This document shows, piece by piece, positions 27,120-36,182 of a stretch of DNA of 52,083 nt. The translations under genes and the position numbers were made by a program. The stretch comes from Bacteroidota bacterium (GTDB lineage: Bacteria; Bacteroidota; Ignavibacteria; Ignavibacteriales; Melioribacteraceae). The stretch covers positions 1-52,083 of the forward strand of contig JAHJTX010000173.1 of the NCBI GenBank assembly GCA_018829545.1, read 5' to 3'. Positions within the stretch are counted from its first letter, which is position 1. Each line of letters begins with the position of its first letter. Under the pieces are notes generated by a model. That model did no database searches. It was not told the DNA's origin and saw only the letters and a program-made list of their open reading frames with translations.

Positions 27120-28763
27120 ATGAGAAAAATTCAAAAACTCATTACTTTCATTTTACTCATCTTTTCAATGAATTTATTCGCTCAGAAGTTCATTGATGTG
27201 AGTGATTCATTCGATTTTCAACTCGCATTGAATTACGCGAACGCAAATAAGGTAGACACGATTTACCTTACTACGAGTGGCGGCGTTTATACCACAACCG
27301 ACACTAATTACTTTAATATAACAACTCCCAAAGTAATTATGCCAAGACCAGGTTTGGCGGAAAGACCAATATTTACACACAGCGCTGTTGATTCAAGCGT
27401 AATTGAAATTTTCCGTGTTTCTAACGATCTAACTATTCAGGGAGTTATATTCGACGGAAGTCATGCAAGAACTCACGGAATGAAATATGCTCTTAGAGCG
27501 GGAGATGGTCCCGACGGCTTCCCGGTTCACAAAACGGGAATGAATATTAAAGTGAAAGACTGCATCTTCCGAAATTTTTATCAAAATAAGTTGTCATCCG
27601 GTCCTGGATATGCAGTATACTTTCTTCTCGGTGTAAATGCAGGCACTGTAATAGTTGAGGACTGTGTAATCGAAAATATGGGCGATGAAGCAATCCGTAT
27701 GACCGAAACAGAAAAATACAGCCCAATCAACAAAAGATGCCTCGATACATTGATTGTTCGCAATACAACATTCACGAATATCGATGCAGAATGCGTTAGA
27801 TTTTACGGAGACGTAGATACTTCTGCGGCAACAACAGATGCGTACGTTTTAGTTGAAAACATTACAATTAATAATAGCGCAACACGAACCATGTACATTA
27901 AGAACAATAAAAACACAACTGTTCGTAATGTGATTATTTCTAATGGAAGACTTCCTGGCGCAGACAGAGCAGACAGAGCAGACTATTTGATTCAGATACA
28001 ATTACCCGGATCAAGTATCACTAATGTAGATACTTTCAATTGTGTATTCGGACCTGTTCCAAGCGCATTGGCAATAAGCGCAGTTAAAGGTGGAACTGTT
28101 GATAATACAAGTATTTTTGGATTTGATCCGCTTTATGTTGATGCAGCAAACGGAGATTTGAAGCTTACTCCCGAATCCCCTGCCTATTATTCAGGGTATA
28201 ACAATACTCATCTTGGCGATGGTAATTGGGCAACAAGTACTCCAACTGTGCTGCCTTTGAATATGACTATTGTTGGTAAAGGCACTGTTATATATAGCCC
28301 AGACAGAAAGGGATATGTCTTTCCAGCAAATACAAATGTAACTTTAACCGCAGTTCCGGATTCAAATTATAAATTTGTTTCTTGGAGCGGAGACGTTACG
28401 AGTACAGATATCAGCACGTCAATTATCGTAGATGCTTTTAAAAATGTAACCGCAGCATTTGAAATAATGACAGAAGTTAACGAAGGCGCTAATATTCCTG
28501 TCGGGTATTCTCTCGGGCAGAATTATCCAAATCCGTTTAACCCAGCAACGACCATTGAATTCACATTGAAAGAGAAAGGAACTACAACTCTTAAACTTTA
28601 CGATGTAATAGGAAGATTGGTTGCAACCGTTATCAATTCTGAGCTAAATCCGGGTTCGCATATATTTCACTTTAATGCCTCGCATTTAGCGTCAGGCGTA
28701 TACTATTATAAATTAACATCTAACGGATTTATTTCAATTAAAAAGATGATGCTTGTCAGATAA
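27120..28763 (+). CDS. T9SS-exported parallel beta-helix protein (DUF4957-like) with InlB-type repeat
   Basis: Exported protein of 547 residues. The start at 27120 (MRKIQKLITFIL) is set by AGGAG eight bases upstream; the open frame extends further upstream, overlapping the previous gene. Order: signal peptide (about 1-22), a right-handed parallel beta-helix (about 25-385, with LTTSGGVYTT, RPGLAERPIF, repeated DCVIENMGDEAIR-type coils), one divergent InlB B-type repeat (about 390-460, LTAVPDSNYKFVSWSGD) and a T9SS domain (NYPNPFNPATTIEF). The helix resembles the DUF4957 group found beside polysaccharide lyases. No Lys/Arg catalytic pair like that of PL6 is evident, so it may bind or cleave uronan. 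It is paralogous to the third helix module of the next gene. Confidence 0.7.
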   Translation: MRKIQKLITFILLIFSMNLFAQKFIDVSDSFDFQLALNYANANKVDTIYLTTSGGVYTTTDTNYFNITTPKVIMPRPGLAERPIFTHSAVDSSVIEIFRVSNDLTIQGVIFDGSHARTHGMKYALRAGDGPDGFPVHKTGMNIKVKDCIFRNFYQNKLSSGPGYAVYFLLGVNAGTVIVEDCVIENMGDEAIRMTETEKYSPINKRCLDTLIVRNTTFTNIDAECVRFYGDVDTSAATTDAYVLVENITINNSATRTMYIKNNKNTTVRNVIISNGRLPGADRADRADYLIQIQLPGSSITNVDTFNCVFGPVPSALAISAVKGGTVDNTSIFGFDPLYVDAANGDLKLTPESPAYYSGYNNTHLGDGNWATSTPTVLPLNMTIVGKGTVIYSPDRKGYVFPANTNVTLTAVPDSNYKFVSWSGDVTSTDISTSIIVDAFKNVTAAFEIMTEVNEGANIPVGYSLGQNYPNPFNPATTIEFTLKEKGTTTLKLYDVIGRLVATVINSELNPGSHIFHFNASHLASGVYYYKLTSNGFISIKKMMLVR

Positions 28764-28868
28764 CCTAATCATCTACATAAATACAATAAAATGCTTAATT
28801 ATTTCAGTAAATTCTTTTAATATCTCTTCTCAATAAATTATAATCAATTAACTAATAGGAGGAAGTAA

Positions 28869-31800
28869 ATGATTTCCTACGTAAAATATTTTAAAAAAAT
28901 GACACTTTTTGTGCTACTGTGTTTTACACCTAATCTTATTCAAGCGCAAACTGTTCATCAAGTAACAGCAGGGACGGATGTGCTTATAGCTGCTGTTACC
29001 GCTGCCGCATCTGGTGATATAATAGAACTTACCACCAGCGGCGGATTATATCTATCAACTGATCAAATTGAAGTTGATAAAGATTTAATTTTCCGAGGCG
29101 CCCCCGGATTAGCCGAAAAACCGATACTTAAATATACCGGCACTTCTACAAGCGCTTACTTTTTCAAAGTAATTGCCTCTCCAAAAGTTAGATTCGAAAA
29201 TCTTGAATTTGATGGAGACGGAGTTGCTGACGGCGCTGCAGCAAAAGCAAAATATGTTCTAAGATTAGACAATGCTGATCCCACAGGAACTATGGATGTC
29301 CGTATGAATAATTGCGTATCTCACGATTTTGCCGACAAGTTTATTAAACCATACGGCAACTGCGGAATTGATTCGCTCTTTATTCACAATTCCGTTTTCT
29401 ACAATGGTGCTTCAGAAGGCATCGTTCTTTATTCCGGGTCTTCAAGCGATCCAGCAGTAGCGTTGGATTATGCAGAAATAGTCAATTGCACTTTCTATGG
29501 CATTACTCGCGAAGCAATTAAAGCCGATACAAATCCAGATACAAAAATACTGGTAGATAACTGCACAATCTATAACTCCGGCGGAACAGCCAAAGGAATG
29601 CTGTATGTTGACGATCTCTTAAACGTAGAAATAAAAAACAGCATTTTTGTTGAAAACGGTTTTGTAGATAACTTTGTTAGATTAGAATCAGATGCCAATT
29701 CATTTCATCATAATGTAGTTTATAATGTTGCAAGCTGGGATGTAGATAATTCTGTAACTGTTTCCGATACTCTTCACGCAAATCCAAAATTTGCAGATGC
29801 TGCTAACGCTGATTTCACACTTGCTCAAGATTCTCCTGCTTTAACTGCCGGTGTTGGCGGAACGGTTGCTGGCGATTTAAGATGGGATCCAAATTTCTTC
29901 TTGCCTAAAGTTCATAAAGTGGAAGCAGGTATAGACGTATTGCTAGCCGCTATAGCTGCCGCGGCGCCTGGTGATACAGTTGAGTTTTCAACTAGCGGCG
30001 GTGTGTATCTTTCCGCAGATCAAATTGAGTTGAATAAAGATTTATTTTTTAGAGCAAGACCCGGTTTAGCTGAAAAACCAATTTTGAAATATATCGGCAC
30101 TTCTACAAGCGCATACATATTTAAAGTAGATGGAACTGCTAAACTATCATTCGTCGGGATTGAATTCGACGGTGACGGCGTTGCAGACGGTGCGGCGGGT
30201 AAAGCAAAATACGCTTTAAGAATTGATACCGGCGATACTCTAAGTGCTATTGAAATTAGAATTGAAGACTGCGTAATGCACGATTTCGCAGATAAAATGA
30301 TTAAACCGTATGGTAATACCGGAATTGATTCTTTAATTGTACACAACACAACTTTTTATAACGGCGCTTCCGAAGGCGTTGTTCTTTATTCCGGATCTTC
30401 GAGTGATCCAGCGGTTCGTTTGAAATATGCTGAGTTTTACAATTGTACTTTCTACAATATTGCTAGAGAAGGATTAAAAGCAGATACTAATCCGAGCACA
30501 AAATTATTAGTAAACCAATGCACATTTTATAACAACGGCAGCACATCAAAAGGACACCTTTATGTTGATGATCTATTAGACGTTGAAATTAAAAACAGCA
30601 TTTTCGTGAAAAACACTTATGTTGAAAATTTTGTCCGTTTAGAATCAGACGCTAACTCATTCCATCATAATGTTGTGTTTGATGTAGCTAGCTGGGATGT
30701 AGATAATTCAGCAACTGTTTCCGATACTCTTCATGCAGATCCAAAATTTGCAGATGCAGCAAACGCTGATTTTACTCTTGGTGCAGATTCACCTGCACGA
30801 ACAGCTGGCGAAGGCGGATTGCCTGTTGGAGACTTAAGATGGGCAATTGATCTTAATAAAAAAATTGTAACAGTTTTAACTGAAGGCAAAGGAATTGTAA
30901 ATCTTGATCCAGTTGGCGGAATATATGACCCCGGGACTCAAGTTCAATTCACTGCTGTTCCTGATGCTAACTGGGAATTCGAAATGTGGGAAGGATTAAA
31001 TGTATTCCCGCCGAACTTGAATCCTGCAACTGTTACTGTTGACGATCATATGACTGTAACTGCTAAATTCAAAAATCTTTCGCCTCAAGTTTCTCTGACT
31101 ATCGATACAGTCGGTTTAGGTTATGTTACAGCCAATCCTGAAGCTGGAGATGATGGAACATACGACAAAGGTGAAACCGTAACTTTAACAGCTACGGGAA
31201 GACCAAATTGGACTTTTGTTGAATGGCTTGGCGATGTTATCGGAACAGAAAATCCAATAACGTTTAATGTTGATTCTAACATGACCGTTCAAGCATCTTT
31301 TGCAAGCACATTAACTCAATTTACACTAACTGTAAACATAGTTGGTAACGGCGAAGTTTTAGCTGATCCAAAACCGATAATTGCAACTTATGATACAAAC
31401 ACAGTTGTGACATTAACCGCTGTGCCTGCAACTGGCTGGGAATTTGGTTCATGGACAGGAGCTTTAACTACAACGGTTCTTGTTGACTCCCTTGTTATGG
31501 ACGGAAACCACGTTGTTACTGCAACCTTCATTGAGAAGCAAGTTGCCGGCGGCGTGCTGGAAATAGACGATTCATGGGATCTATATGATGCAGTAAGTTT
31601 TGCTAATAATAACAGTACTGTTCATACTCTTGAATTAACTACTAGCGGAGGTTTGTATACTTCGAGAAAACCTGAAACAGTATATATTACCAAGCCGTTA
31701 ACTATCCGTGCTAAAGCCGGATTAGAAGCAAAACCAATTCTTACAAACAGTGACCCAAGTACAACCGGTGCTAGTATAGACATCCTTAGAGTATTTGATG

Positions 31801-33131
31801 ATTTTGTTCTTGAGGGAGTTGTAATGGACGGCGGGCATGCAGAATCACACGGTATGAAATATGGCGTAAGAATGTCTCACACCACAGGTGATTCGGTAAA
31901 AGTCGGCGCAAACGTAACTCTTAGGAATGTAGATTTTAAAGATATGTTCGATGGAAAGAGCTTAACTGCTGATGGACATGCTTTTAAAGTTGACGTTTAT
32001 GTACGCGCAGGAGTTATTAAGATTGAAAATTGCACGTTCACCAATACCGGTTATGAGGCTATTAGAATGTCCGACACAGAAAAATGGCCGACAGATAAAA
32101 TATGCGATTCATTAATCGTAAGAAATTGTACTTTCACTAATATTGACGCAGAAGGAATTAGATATTATTCTGATCTTAATCCTCTAACTCCGGATGCGCC
32201 GCTTGTGATTGAACACTTAACATTTAATAACTCCGGCACAAGAACCATGTATTTGAAAAATTCCGGCGGAGCAGTTGTAAGAGACATTGTTATTGCAAAC
32301 ACAAGGCAATCCGGTCACGGTCGTGACAGTGATTTAATGGATTCACAAGGCAATACCGACGCTCCAAGTTATGTAAGCCATATTGTTACATTTAATACAC
32401 CGGATGGTGTTGTATTAAAAGCAGCTGATGGATTGATTGACGAGGAAACAGTTTGGGCTTTTGATCCTAAATTTGAAGATACCGCAAATATGAATTATAC
32501 TTTACTAGCGGAATCTCACATGTACGGATTGGCAAGCGATGGAGAGGCAATCGGCGATTTGAGATGGGCAACTAACACTCCTACTCACGTTTCTCTTGAA
32601 GTAGTTGTTGATGGAAACGGAGAAGTAACTGTTGATCCTGCGCCTGTCGGAAAAACTTATGATAAAGATCAAGAAGTTAACCTCACAGCTGTTGCAGATA
32701 CTGGCTACATCTTCACTGATTGGAGCGGCGATTTAACTTCAACCATAAATCCGGTTAACGTAGTGCTTGAAGTATCAAAAACCATTACTGCTAAATTCGA
32801 TATCGACACTTACGTTGATGAGTTGGGAATTCCTACTGTATTTGCTCTTGAACAAAACTTCCCGAATCCATTCAACCCTAGTACTACTATTAAATATGCT
32901 TTACCGGTGGATGCCAACGTAAGCGTAAGAATTTATAACGTTCTTGGGCAGGAAGTTATTACTCTTATTCGCAACGTTGAGTTTGCTGCCGGATATCAAA
33001 ATGTTGTTTGGAACGGAACTAATAATAACGGCGAAAATGTTTCGACCGGTATTTACATTTACAGAATTGAAGCCAAAGGTATAGACGGCAAAGATTTTGT
33101 TAAATCAATGAAGATGATGTTCCTAAAGTAA
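28869..33131 (+). CDS. Giant T9SS-exported protein with three beta-helix modules and four InlB-type repeats
   Basis: A 1420-residue exported protein with a strong AGGAGG site. Order by residue: signal peptide (1-27); helix module A (about 29-340); helix module B (about 346-655), a close copy of A; three InlB B-type repeats (about 663-895, each with LTA.P...W.F..W.G); helix module C (about 895-1235), which instead matches the preceding gene; a fourth InlB-type repeat (about 1240-1320); and a T9SS domain (NFPNPFNPSTTIKY, about 1323-1420). All three helices open with the LTTSGG.Y motif and a PGL..KPIL segment. It is probably a surface-displayed multivalent uronan-binding or uronan-cleaving protein; the function is inferred from context. 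The near-identical A and B modules indicate a recent internal duplication. Confidence 0.7.
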   Translation: MISYVKYFKKMTLFVLLCFTPNLIQAQTVHQVTAGTDVLIAAVTAAASGDIIELTTSGGLYLSTDQIEVDKDLIFRGAPGLAEKPILKYTGTSTSAYFFKVIASPKVRFENLEFDGDGVADGAAAKAKYVLRLDNADPTGTMDVRMNNCVSHDFADKFIKPYGNCGIDSLFIHNSVFYNGASEGIVLYSGSSSDPAVALDYAEIVNCTFYGITREAIKADTNPDTKILVDNCTIYNSGGTAKGMLYVDDLLNVEIKNSIFVENGFVDNFVRLESDANSFHHNVVYNVASWDVDNSVTVSDTLHANPKFADAANADFTLAQDSPALTAGVGGTVAGDLRWDPNFFLPKVHKVEAGIDVLLAAIAAAAPGDTVEFSTSGGVYLSADQIELNKDLFFRARPGLAEKPILKYIGTSTSAYIFKVDGTAKLSFVGIEFDGDGVADGAAGKAKYALRIDTGDTLSAIEIRIEDCVMHDFADKMIKPYGNTGIDSLIVHNTTFYNGASEGVVLYSGSSSDPAVRLKYAEFYNCTFYNIAREGLKADTNPSTKLLVNQCTFYNNGSTSKGHLYVDDLLDVEIKNSIFVKNTYVENFVRLESDANSFHHNVVFDVASWDVDNSATVSDTLHADPKFADAANADFTLGADSPARTAGEGGLPVGDLRWAIDLNKKIVTVLTEGKGIVNLDPVGGIYDPGTQVQFTAVPDANWEFEMWEGLNVFPPNLNPATVTVDDHMTVTAKFKNLSPQVSLTIDTVGLGYVTANPEAGDDGTYDKGETVTLTATGRPNWTFVEWLGDVIGTENPITFNVDSNMTVQASFASTLTQFTLTVNIVGNGEVLADPKPIIATYDTNTVVTLTAVPATGWEFGSWTGALTTTVLVDSLVMDGNHVVTATFIEKQVAGGVLEIDDSWDLYDAVSFANNNSTVHTLELTTSGGLYTSRKPETVYITKPLTIRAKAGLEAKPILTNSDPSTTGASIDILRVFDDFVLEGVVMDGGHAESHGMKYGVRMSHTTGDSVKVGANVTLRNVDFKDMFDGKSLTADGHAFKVDVYVRAGVIKIENCTFTNTGYEAIRMSDTEKWPTDKICDSLIVRNCTFTNIDAEGIRYYSDLNPLTPDAPLVIEHLTFNNSGTRTMYLKNSGGAVVRDIVIANTRQSGHGRDSDLMDSQGNTDAPSYVSHIVTFNTPDGVVLKAADGLIDEETVWAFDPKFEDTANMNYTLLAESHMYGLASDGEAIGDLRWATNTPTHVSLEVVVDGNGEVTVDPAPVGKTYDKDQEVNLTAVADTGYIFTDWSGDLTSTINPVNVVLEVSKTITAKFDIDTYVDELGIPTVFALEQNFPNPFNPSTTIKYALPVDANVSVRIYNVLGQEVITLIRNVEFAAGYQNVVWNGTNNNGENVSTGIYIYRIEAKGIDGKDFVKSMKMMFLK
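28950..30845 (+). repeat. Internal tandem duplication of a roughly 950-base beta-helix module
   Basis: The segments at about 28950-29890 and 29905-30845 encode near-copies. Shared runs include YTGTSTSAY/YIGTSTSAY, GDGVADGAA, YSGSSSDPAV, ESDANSFHHNVV and SWDVDNS. The DNA also matches over long stretches, with differences mostly at third codon positions. This points to duplication within the gene followed by purifying selection. Confidence 0.75.
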
Positions 33132-33144
33132 TTATTCCTTTCAC

Positions 33145-33179
33145 AATGCAGCGCAGAAAACCATCTGTGCTGCATTTTA
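33145..33179 (+). terminator. Terminator or attenuator hairpin inside the locus
   Basis: A 13-bp stem with one G-U pair (33145-33157 with 33164-33176) around the loop AAACCA, followed by TTTTAT. It lies just after the stop codon of the 1420-residue protein and before the PL6 gene. It could reduce readthrough to the downstream enzymes or protect the upstream transcript. Confidence 0.7.
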
Positions 33180-33202
33180 TTTCGGTTTAGAAAATCACAC
33201 TC

Positions 33203-36148
33203 ATGAAAAAGATATATATCTTTTCTGTCATCATTTTATTACTTAGCTATGCAAGCGGTTATGCAACTGAATTTAAGGTTTCGTCGGCTCTGGAAATTAG
33301 CAGCGCAATGCAAACTGCCCAACCAGGCGATACATTAACAATGCGCGACGGCACATGGACAAATCAAAGAATCGTTATTAGCGGAGCAGGCACGGCTGAG
33401 AAACCAATTCTGATTAGAGCAGAAACTCCGGGTTATGTGATTTTAACCGGTACTACAACATTGTATATAAGCGGCAAGCATTTAATTGTTGATGGATTGT
33501 ACTTCTTAAACGGTTACACAAATAGTGGTTCTGTAATTGAATTTAGAAATGGATCGAGTAATCTTGCGGAAAACTGCCGGCTTACAAATACTGCAATTGT
33601 TAATTACAATCCGGCTTCAAAGAGCACAGATTATAAGTGGATTTCTCTCTACGGAAAAAACAATAGAGTTGATCACTGCTATCTTAGAGGCAAAACACAC
33701 AACGGCACAACGCTTGTCGTTTGGCTTGATGCACAGCCTAACTATCATTTAATAGACAGCAATTATTTTGCTTACAGACCGGAGCTTGGTGTAAACGGCG
33801 GCGAGACTATTAGAATCGGCACAAGTGATTGGTCGATGTATGATTCATATACAACTGTTGAAAACAATTACTTTGAGCAATGCAACGGCGAAGCGGAAAT
33901 AATCTCAAATAAATCCGGACACAATGTTTTTAGATATAATACGTTTTATGAAAGTGAAGGCGCCTTGACTATAAGACATGGCAATTACGCCGAAGTTTAC
34001 GGCAATTTCTTTTGGGGAAATAAAAAGTCAAACACGGGCGGAGTTAGAATCATCGGTGAAGACCACAAAGTTTATAATAATTACTTTCAAGATTTGAAAG
34101 GCACAGGTTATCGCTCAGCGTTAACCATGATGAACGGTGTTCCTAATTCTCCCTTAAACAGATATTACCAGGTTAAAAGAGCGCAGGTTGTAAACAATAC
34201 TTTTGTTAACTGCGTTTCCACATTTTTAATCGGCGCAGGCAAGGATTCTGAATTGAGTCTACCGCCGCTTGATGTTGTGCTGGCAAATAATGCCGCCATT
34301 TCAACATCGCGGTTTATAGAATATGAAGACACTCCAATAAATATAGTTTGGGATAAGAATATAATGTTCGGCGGTCCTTTAGGAATTGATCAGCCGCAAG
34401 GTATAAGTTTAGTTAATCCCAAACTTGAATTGAGCGAAGACGGTATGTACCGTCCAAATGCGGCTAGTCCTTTGATTGATTCGGCATCATCGTCTTATTC
34501 ATTCATAAATTACGATATGGATGGGCAGCTTCGTCAATTGCCTTATGACATTGGAGCTGATGAATACTCATCATATCCAATAATCAGAAAACCAATAACT
34601 GGCAAAGATGTTGGAACATCCTGGTATCCGCCGCCGGCAAAACCGAATCCTATTCTTTTTGTTGAGGCAGGGCAGGATTCACTGCAAAATGCTATCTCAA
34701 AAATTATTAACAAAAACACGATAATAGTTCTAACAACAAGCGGAGGCGTTTACTCTAATTCATCGAGTATAGTTGTGAATAATCCGCTAAAAATTAAAGC
34801 TGCGCCAGGTTTAGAAAAGATGCCGGTTATAAATCAAAATAATCCGGAAACCTCTACAAGAGTTATATTCGAAATCTTGGACGGCGGCAGTTTGAATTTA
34901 ACAGGCGTTGAATTGGACGGACTCGCTAATTCTTCAACACCGGCCAAATATTTAGTTAGAACCGACGATGCGCCAATGACAAAAACCTATAATTTATTCA
35001 TTGACAGTTGTTACTTTCATGATGTTGTTGTAGGAAGTGACGGTAATTTTTTTAGAGCTTACGCAGGCACAAAAGCAGACACAATTAAGATCACAAACTC
35101 ACTCTTTACAAATGCGGGCAAGGAAGGCTTCAGACTTAAAGACGAAAGCTCAAACTCAAGTCAGTTTAACGTAAACTACTTTGAAGTAACAAATTCAACT
35201 TTCTGGAATATTAACAGAGAGGCAATAAATATTTATGCAGGTGACAATGTAATATTTACTCCATGCCCGGTAATTAGAATTAATCATAGCACGTTTGATA
35301 ATTGCGGTTATGCGGGAACTTCCGCTGTTCTGGCAAACGAAGTTGATGACACAAAAATTAGAAATTCAATCATTTCTAACGGATCAATATCTTCAGCTTC
35401 TGTAATTCTCTATGGTCAGCTCGCATCAATTTCGTATACGAATATTTTTAACGGCGGAGAAATTCAATTAAACAGAAACGCTGTTCTCGGGAATGGAATA
35501 GTAAGCTATAATCCTTTATTCACAGATAGAGTTAACGGGGATTTTACGCTTCCATCTAATTCACCGATGCTGGGTCTTTCCGATGATAATAAGGCGTTAG
35601 GCGATTTGCGATGGGCAGTTAATGCGGCATCATTCTACAAACTTACACTAGCTCAGTTCGGAGAGGGAGCAATAATTGTTGAACCTGAAACCGTAGCGAA
35701 CAATTACGAACCCGGCACAGAAATTACTCTTACTGCAATTCCGGCGCAGGATTACGAATTTACACAGTGGTCGGGAGATATTAGCGGAACGGATTCAATA
35801 ATTGCTGTTACAATAAATTCGAATAAGACGGCTATTGCGGTATTTACTAAAGTAACCTCACTAGATGAAGTAAGCGACTTTCCGGCGGGTTATTCGCTTT
35901 TACAGAATTATCCAAATCCATTTAATTCTAAGACTGTTATTAAGTTTCAAGCGCCAAGCAACGGGTTTGTTAAACTAATAGTCTATGATTTATTGGGAAA
36001 AGAAATTCAGACATTGGTAAACGAAGAAAAATTACCTGGAATTTATGAAGTTATTTTTAATGCATCTTCTCTAACCAGCGGAGTTTACTTTTATAAATTG
36101 ACAACAGATAATTTTATTGAAATCAAAAAAATGGTTCTTCTCCGATAA
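33203..36148 (+). CDS. PL6-family alginate lyase with second beta-helix, InlB repeat and T9SS domain
   Basis: A 981-residue exported lyase. After the signal peptide (about 1-21) comes a PL6 (chondroitinase B/alginate lyase) beta-helix (about 23-430). The catalytic base Lys237 in ISNKSGHNVF and acid Arg258 in LTIRHGN are 21 residues apart, the same spacing as Lys220/Arg241 of the known PL6 enzyme AlyGC; nearby Glu230 and Glu232 fit its calcium site. A second helix of the type in the preceding genes follows (about 481-805, LTTSGGVYSN). Next come an InlB-type repeat (about 811-885) and a T9SS domain with the variant NYPNPFNSKT. PL6 enzymes cleave alginate (often polyMG or polyG) by beta-elimination, mostly endolytically. 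Surface display is expected. Dermatan-type substrates are the less likely alternative. Confidence 0.85.
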   Translation: MKKIYIFSVIILLLSYASGYATEFKVSSALEISSAMQTAQPGDTLTMRDGTWTNQRIVISGAGTAEKPILIRAETPGYVILTGTTTLYISGKHLIVDGLYFLNGYTNSGSVIEFRNGSSNLAENCRLTNTAIVNYNPASKSTDYKWISLYGKNNRVDHCYLRGKTHNGTTLVVWLDAQPNYHLIDSNYFAYRPELGVNGGETIRIGTSDWSMYDSYTTVENNYFEQCNGEAEIISNKSGHNVFRYNTFYESEGALTIRHGNYAEVYGNFFWGNKKSNTGGVRIIGEDHKVYNNYFQDLKGTGYRSALTMMNGVPNSPLNRYYQVKRAQVVNNTFVNCVSTFLIGAGKDSELSLPPLDVVLANNAAISTSRFIEYEDTPINIVWDKNIMFGGPLGIDQPQGISLVNPKLELSEDGMYRPNAASPLIDSASSSYSFINYDMDGQLRQLPYDIGADEYSSYPIIRKPITGKDVGTSWYPPPAKPNPILFVEAGQDSLQNAISKIINKNTIIVLTTSGGVYSNSSSIVVNNPLKIKAAPGLEKMPVINQNNPETSTRVIFEILDGGSLNLTGVELDGLANSSTPAKYLVRTDDAPMTKTYNLFIDSCYFHDVVVGSDGNFFRAYAGTKADTIKITNSLFTNAGKEGFRLKDESSNSSQFNVNYFEVTNSTFWNINREAINIYAGDNVIFTPCPVIRINHSTFDNCGYAGTSAVLANEVDDTKIRNSIISNGSISSASVILYGQLASISYTNIFNGGEIQLNRNAVLGNGIVSYNPLFTDRVNGDFTLPSNSPMLGLSDDNKALGDLRWAVNAASFYKLTLAQFGEGAIIVEPETVANNYEPGTEITLTAIPAQDYEFTQWSGDISGTDSIIAVTINSNKTAIAVFTKVTSLDEVSDFPAGYSLLQNYPNPFNSKTVIKFQAPSNGFVKLIVYDLLGKEIQTLVNEEKLPGIYEVIFNASSLTSGVYFYKLTTDNFIEIKKMVLLR

Positions 36149-36182
36149 TTAAAAATTTTTCTCACATACTCCCCAAAAAATA

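Noticed and set aside
28950-30845. CRISPR or tandem-repeat array
   Set aside because: The repeats are long coding modules within one reading frame. No short direct repeats with unique spacers were seen anywhere in the window.
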